From: Halorubrum amylolyticum
Lineage (GTDB): Archaea; Halobacteriota; Halobacteria; Halobacteriales; Haloferacaceae
Length of the DNA: 35,600 nucleotides
Assembly (NCBI RefSeq): GCF_004114995.1
Contig: NZ_SDJP01000028.1
Span: 1-35,600, forward strand
Direction of reading: 5' to 3'
Positions 32,260-35,600 of the stretch are shown in pieces. A program made the translations under genes and the position numbers. A model generated the notes under the pieces. That model searched no databases and was not told where the DNA came from. It worked only from the letters and a program-made list of their open reading frames with translations. Within the stretch, counting starts at the first letter, position 1; each line of letters begins with the position of its first letter.

Positions 32260-34443
32260 TCAGCCGAACTCCACGTCCGGGAACTCCAAGTCCAGACTCA
32301 GGCCACTGAGGACGCGGCGGTCAAGTTCGTCCAGGTACGTCGCCTGTTTCACGACGATCTCGTCATCGTCGCGGTCGGGGCTCTGGTCGGCGACGGCGGT
32401 GTTGAGCATCACCCACCCATTGTACAGCAGGTTCTCCATCATCCAGAGGAACCGGCGGTAGCCGGGGTCACGCGACCGCGTCTTGGCGGCGAACGTTCCC
32501 TTCTTGTCTCGGAACGCCGTCTCTACGCCCCACCTGTCACGGTAGAGCCGACCGATTCCCCACGCCGAGCCTTCCGGATCGTGGCCGATGGGGTTCTCGT
32601 CCGGGTCGATCCCGGCGCGGTCAACGCTCTTGCTTGTGATGATGCAGAAGTAGTCGATCTCCTCTTCGTCCTGGTGGGACTCTTCGGCGATCTGCTTCAG
32701 CGTAAGCTGCTGGTCATCGAGGCCGTCGTCTTCGTCGTCGCCGAAGTCATCGAGCGTGGTGTCCGGTTCGTCCTCTTCGTCGTCCTTCTTCTTGTGGTCG
32801 GGGACGCTCTTGAAGTCCTTCTCCAGCCCCACAAGCGTCGTGTTGTGGGTCTTCCGACGCCCGCTGCTCATCAGCGTCCAGTTGCTGTCCCAATCGGCGC
32901 GTCCTTCGAAGCCTTCGACCGTGTCCTTCACGGTATCGGTCGCGCCCTTCCGGATCGCGTAATCACAGCCGCACTGGCGGATGTACCGGCATATCTTCGT
33001 GTCCACAAACTCGGCGTCGGCCATCACCGTGTCGATGTTCACGAGCTCCCGAGCGCGGTCAAGGATGTAGCGGACACCCTGGAATTGGTCGTTCTGTGGC
33101 GTGTAGGACAGCGACGCGATGATGAACGCCCGCCCGTTGATCTTGATGGTGCCCTGGAGTTCCTTCCAGGCGTAGCCGGTTTCGAGGTGCGTCTGCTTGT
33201 GGACGCCGACCGGCGCGTCGCTGTCGGTCGAAGAGTGCTTGCTGTAGTTGTGCGTGGTGTAGTCGATCCGGAGATTGAACGTGTCGTCTTCGTCGATGAC
33301 GCCTTGTTCTTCATCCCGCAGCCACTCTATCTGACGCTCGATTGCTTCCTCAGTGCGGAGGTGCCACGTCGCCGTTTCGCCGTCGGGGTTGTGCGGGTCG
33401 ATAGTCCACGACTCTTCGAGCGCATCACGGAGATCGCCGGTCACGATGGCCGGGTCTACGAGGTCGTGCGGCGGTAGCCACCGCGCGCCGTAGGCGTCGT
33501 CGTCATCGTCGTAGTAGCCGTCGATCTTCGTGCGTTCGACGTTCCGAACCGTCCGGCGGAACGTCTGTTGCGTGAAGACGTTCCACTCTTCGCTACCGTC
33601 CTCGTGCTCCTCGATCAGGCCGTAGTCCTTCCCCATCCGCTCGATGCCCTGCTCGGCGTACTCGTTCCGGCGGCACATGTGGGCCGCAGCGTCGGTGAAC
33701 AGGTGACTCTCCCACTCGCTGGAGTCGTCGCGGTCGTACGAGCAGACGTCGCGGATGATTTCGGCCTGGATGGAGTAGGCATCTTCCTTGATGCCCTGCT
33801 CCATCTCGCCGATGGGGTCAACCTCTGGTTCGTCAGGGCGATGTTCAGCGATCAGGTTGTCGCGGATGTCTTCGGCGGTCTCCAGCTCATACTCTTCGGC
33901 CTTCACCGCGCACTCGGCGGCCATGTACCGGACGTGGTCACGGAAGCCGGGACGGATGCGAGTCTGCCACTGCGTCCGAAGCGTCTTCTCGGACGGCGTG
34001 TCACCGTCGAACCCGAGGTTGGCGGCCAGTTCGTCGTTCTCGTCCAGGCGGTCGGCGAGGTCTTCCCAACTGACGACCGAGTACCCGTCCGAGGGCGCGA
34101 TGAGCCGGTAGATCCACGCGCACACCATCGGCGTGAAGTCGTACGCGGAACCGGGCTTCAGGTCGTCGCCGGGGACAGCGTCGATGAGCGGTGGCCTGAT
34201 GATGTCGCTGACATCGTCGTAGCGGTCGGCAAGTAGAGAGCGGACTGTTTCGACTGCGTCATCGAGAGAATCGAGATCAAGGTCGTCGGGAGAGTTGTCG
34301 GGGACTTCGTCAACAGGACGGCGAACCGTCTTCTCTGGAACTTGCTCCGGCGGGGCGTAGAGGTCGTCAGAATCGTTTTCGGCGATGACCTCGACCAATC
34401 CATCGGGGTCGTCCCGGGTGTCTTGGTCGGGGCCTTTGTCCAT
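32260..34443 (-). CDS. Large IS4-superfamily DDE transposase
   Basis: A 727-aa protein whose C-terminal half is an RNase H-fold DDE transposase. The likely triad is Asp394 (RIDYTTHNYS), Asp476 (VMADAEFVDT) and Glu641 inside YRDRWGVETAFRDKK, a perfect Y-x2-R-x3-E-x6-K signature of the IS4 group. The 165-residue gap before Glu641 contains an acidic, lysine-flanked insert (KKKDDEEDEPDTTLDDFGDD). The N-terminal 330 residues have no motif I know and make it far longer than the usual 350-450 aa. The codons are intact throughout. The start at ATG 34443 follows a TATA (CTTATAAAC, 34463-34471) and an operator-like site. I found no terminal inverted repeats by eye. Confidence 0.82.
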   Translation of the reverse strand: MDKGPDQDTRDDPDGLVEVIAENDSDDLYAPPEQVPEKTVRRPVDEVPDNSPDDLDLDSLDDAVETVRSLLADRYDDVSDIIRPPLIDAVPGDDLKPGSAYDFTPMVCAWIYRLIAPSDGYSVVSWEDLADRLDENDELAANLGFDGDTPSEKTLRTQWQTRIRPGFRDHVRYMAAECAVKAEEYELETAEDIRDNLIAEHRPDEPEVDPIGEMEQGIKEDAYSIQAEIIRDVCSYDRDDSSEWESHLFTDAAAHMCRRNEYAEQGIERMGKDYGLIEEHEDGSEEWNVFTQQTFRRTVRNVERTKIDGYYDDDDDAYGARWLPPHDLVDPAIVTGDLRDALEESWTIDPHNPDGETATWHLRTEEAIERQIEWLRDEEQGVIDEDDTFNLRIDYTTHNYSKHSSTDSDAPVGVHKQTHLETGYAWKELQGTIKINGRAFIIASLSYTPQNDQFQGVRYILDRARELVNIDTVMADAEFVDTKICRYIRQCGCDYAIRKGATDTVKDTVEGFEGRADWDSNWTLMSSGRRKTHNTTLVGLEKDFKSVPDHKKKDDEEDEPDTTLDDFGDDEDDGLDDQQLTLKQIAEESHQDEEEIDYFCIITSKSVDRAGIDPDENPIGHDPEGSAWGIGRLYRDRWGVETAFRDKKGTFAAKTRSRDPGYRRFLWMMENLLYNGWVMLNTAVADQSPDRDDDEIVVKQATYLDELDRRVLSGLSLDLEFPDVEFG

Positions 34444-34462
34444 ACCGGGGACATGTCTCTCT

Positions 34463-34492
34463 TGGTTTATAAGCTCTGCTCCGCGTGGGGTA
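34463..34492 (-). promoter_or_regulatory. Transposase promoter with a fifth operator-like site
   Basis: TATA box CTTATAAAC (complement of 34463-34471) is about 24 bases before the transposase ATG, so leaderless. Directly upstream, TGCTCCGCGTGGGGTA (34477-34492) resembles the 16-bp operators of the neighbouring divergent promoter, in the same place relative to the TATA as site O2 there. Confidence 0.55.
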
Positions 34493-34500
34493 GGGGCGGC

Positions 34501-34734
34501 TTACTTCGGAATCCAGTACGAGACGCGGTTCTCCGTGTGTTTCTTTTTGGAGAGTTCGCCGTCTTCTACGAGGGAGTCAAGCCGTCGTTGAACCGTCCAT
34601 CGGGAGGCGTCAGGGAAGGCGTCTACGAGGTCTGAGACGATGTAGGGCTCGCAGCGATTCATCTCTTCGAGAACCTGCTGCGGCGTCGGCTCCTCGGGCG
34701 TCCGCGGCACACTACTGGATTGTGAGTCGGCCAT
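34501..34734 (-). CDS. Small winged-helix DNA-binding protein
   Basis: A 77-aa protein. After a 20-residue polar tail (MADSQSSSVPRTPEEPTPQQ) it forms a compact winged helix: VLEEMNRCEPYIVSDLVDAF, recognition helix SRWTVQRRLDSLVEDGE, and a wing LSKKKHTENRVSYWIPK. The DNA-binding design fits a dimeric repressor. The start is ATG 34734, with TATA AATAAAGTT (complement of 34764-34772) about 32 bases upstream, lying between operators O1 and O2. That placement suggests it represses itself and the divergent nuclease gene. It ends 57 bp before the transposase ATG and may be cotranscribed with it. Confidence 0.82.
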   Translation of the reverse strand: MADSQSSSVPRTPEEPTPQQVLEEMNRCEPYIVSDLVDAFPDASRWTVQRRLDSLVEDGELSKKKHTENRVSYWIPK

Positions 34735-34742
34735 CCTTATAC

Positions 34743-34848
34743 TTGCCCCATGTGGGGCAAGGAACTTTATTCTTCCCCACACGGTGCAGAATGCGACTAA
34801 CTGCACCACGCGGGGCAAACTATAAGTTTACTGCACCACACGGTGCAG
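34743..34848. promoter_or_regulatory. Divergent promoter with four regularly spaced operators
   Basis: Four 16-bp near-palindromes: O1 TGCCCCATGTGGGGCA (34744-34759), O2 TTCCCCACACGGTGCA (34773-34788), O3 TGCACCACGCGGGGCA (34802-34817) and O4 TGCACCACACGGTGCA (34832-34847). Start-to-start spacing is 29, 29 and 30 bp, nearly three helical turns, so all lie on one face of the DNA. The leftward TATA (34764-34772) lies between O1 and O2, and the rightward TATA (CTATAAGTT, 34820-34828) between O3 and O4. Both start codons follow directly. Binding would block both promoters. Confidence 0.85.
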
Positions 34849-34850
34849 AT

Positions 34851-35558
34851 ATGGAACGGAAATGGAAGCGGAAGTCCCGGAAGCTTGCGCGAGAGATGTT
34901 TTGGGAGAAGCACGACCGAGAGACGTACGAATGCCCTGATTGTGGGCGACAAGAGGAGGAGCTTCTGAATACATTCGAGGTTCATCACAAGGACGGGCAG
35001 CCGATGGACAACCGGCCAGAGAACCATGTTGCTCTCTGCCGTCCGTGTCACAACCTTAGAGAGGGAAAGAAGCCGAGCATCGGGGAAATTCGGAACTTGC
35101 GTTCACAGTCAAGCGATGACTCGAATGAGGGTGACGACTCAAAGGTAAGATCACCGAGTGTCTACCTGGCAGGGTCGATGGACAACGACAGTGCGGAGCA
35201 TGACACTTGGAGAGCCTCTGTGGCTGAATACGGCGACCGTGGAACGTACAAGTACACCGGCTCCACCCCGATTCAGATTAATAGCCCGACTGAAGTCTCA
35301 ACATCCCACGGTTGCGGTATCGTAAAAGACATCGCGGGAGAAGACATGGAGCTCGTGGATCAATCAGATGCAATTGTCGCGTACTTCGATAAAGAAGAAC
35401 AGGTGGGGACTCTAACCGAACTTGTCTACGCGGTTGGTCAGGGAAAACCGGCGCTCGTGCTCTTTGACCGCGATCTCGTCCCTTACGGTTCGCCATCAGA
35501 CGGCGTGACCTCCTCCTCGCCGTTAACGGCGAGGCTTCCCACGGCACTGCACCGCTGA
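34851..35558 (+). CDS. HNH nuclease fused to a nucleoside 2-deoxyribosyltransferase-like domain, 3' end disrupted
   Basis: A 235-codon frame. The N-terminal HNH domain (about 12-75) has CPDC (Cys28, Cys31), His45-His46 in FEVHHKDGQP, Asn59 and CRPCH (Cys63, Cys66, His67): a zinc-bound DNA nuclease fold with all expected residues. A basic helix (MERKWKRKSRKLAREMFW) precedes it. A polar linker (about 75-100) leads to a Rossmann-like domain: SVYLAGSM, DTWRASVAEYG, LVDQSDAIVAYFD, and VGTLTELVYAVGQGKPALVL with Glu190 where nucleoside 2-deoxyribosyltransferases carry the nucleophile. After PYGSPSDG the frame runs into the end of an IS1341-type element, so the last 18 or so residues are foreign. The start is leaderless behind TATA 34820-34828. 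Such domain pairs suggest nucleotide-sensing defence; that is inference. Confidence 0.78.
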   Translation: MERKWKRKSRKLAREMFWEKHDRETYECPDCGRQEEELLNTFEVHHKDGQPMDNRPENHVALCRPCHNLREGKKPSIGEIRNLRSQSSDDSNEGDDSKVRSPSVYLAGSMDNDSAEHDTWRASVAEYGDRGTYKYTGSTPIQINSPTEVSTSHGCGIVKDIAGEDMELVDQSDAIVAYFDKEEQVGTLTELVYAVGQGKPALVLFDRDLVPYGSPSDGVTSSSPLTARLPTALHR

Positions 35559-35600
35559 GTTGGGATATTTGCTGGTTGACGACCAGTCGGCATGACCGGC
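35505..35600 (+). mobile_element. Left end of an IS1341-type (IS200/IS605) element, running off the window
   Basis: TGACCTCCTC is followed by the perfect palindrome CTCGCCGTTAACGGCGAG (35516-35533), then GCTTCCCACGG and GTTGGGATATTTGCTGGTTG. The same arrangement (TTGACCTCCTCC plus a hairpin plus a GGAATCTCACCACGG-like stretch) occurs at 27090-27130 on the other strand. This is the form of haloarchaeal IS200/IS605 ends as I remember them. It cuts into the HNH-fusion gene; tnpB would follow beyond 35600. Confidence 0.6.

Noticed and set aside
32260..34500. Terminal inverted repeats of the large transposase
   Set aside because: I compared 32040-32259 with 34444-34500 by eye and found no convincing inverted match, so no element boundaries are given.

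Overview
The window is chromosomal DNA from a halophilic archaeon (class Halobacteria). The evidence is very high GC, strongly acidic proteins, TATA boxes about 25 bases ahead of start codons with little or no leader, and haloarchaeal families (CetZ tubulin, DUF5813, DUF5806, F420 genes, a Tat lipoprotein). A Halorubrum-like host is my inference from general resemblance; no marker gene fixes the genus.

Bases 1-26,250 are ordinary core genome. In order they hold: a superoxide dismutase cut by the window edge; tRNA-Ser(UGA); a Tat lipoprotein and a small membrane protein; a cis-prenyltransferase homologue that has lost its catalytic motif; a PiT phosphate permease; an MscS channel; cofG, cofC and cetZ1 on one strand (F420 synthesis beside the cell-shape tubulin); an NAD-dependent epimerase; a two-domain universal stress protein; a CNNM/CorC-type membrane protein; tmk; two small haloarchaeal proteins; an ATP-grasp ligase; a metallophosphoesterase; an aldehyde:ferredoxin oxidoreductase; a DUF5806/histidine-kinase pair; a small stress protein overlapping an acetyltransferase; adk and the EMC3-like DUF106 protein; phoU and a thioesterase; a glutaredoxin overlapping a cobalamin adenosyltransferase; and a small coiled-coil protein. 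tRNA-Val(CAC) closes this part.

From tRNA-Val to about 29,500 lies a worn accessory island with lower GC. It holds repeated and inverted copies of the tRNA 3' end, remnants of two IS1341-type (IS200/IS605) elements in opposite orientation, an intact ADP-ribosylglycohydrolase, a small unknown protein and a decayed type I methyltransferase (hsdM). Two normal metabolic genes follow (a 2-hydroxyacid dehydrogenase and a cystathionine synthase/lyase), then an eight-copy 20-bp tandem repeat.

The last 3.5 kb is the most unusual part. An outsized IS4-type transposase (727 aa) and a small winged-helix protein are read leftwards, divergent from a gene fusing an HNH nuclease to a nucleoside 2-deoxyribosyltransferase-like domain. 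The divergent promoter carries four near-palindromic 16-bp sites at 29-30 bp spacing that bracket both TATA boxes. Related sites lie ahead of the transposase and beyond its 3' side. I read this as a tightly repressed module, possibly a mobile or defence cassette, whose effector gene has been cut at its 3' end by an IS1341-type element running off the window. Short tandem repeats (units of 11, 15, 15, 17, 20 and 24 bp) recur just outside or at the ends of genes across the window.
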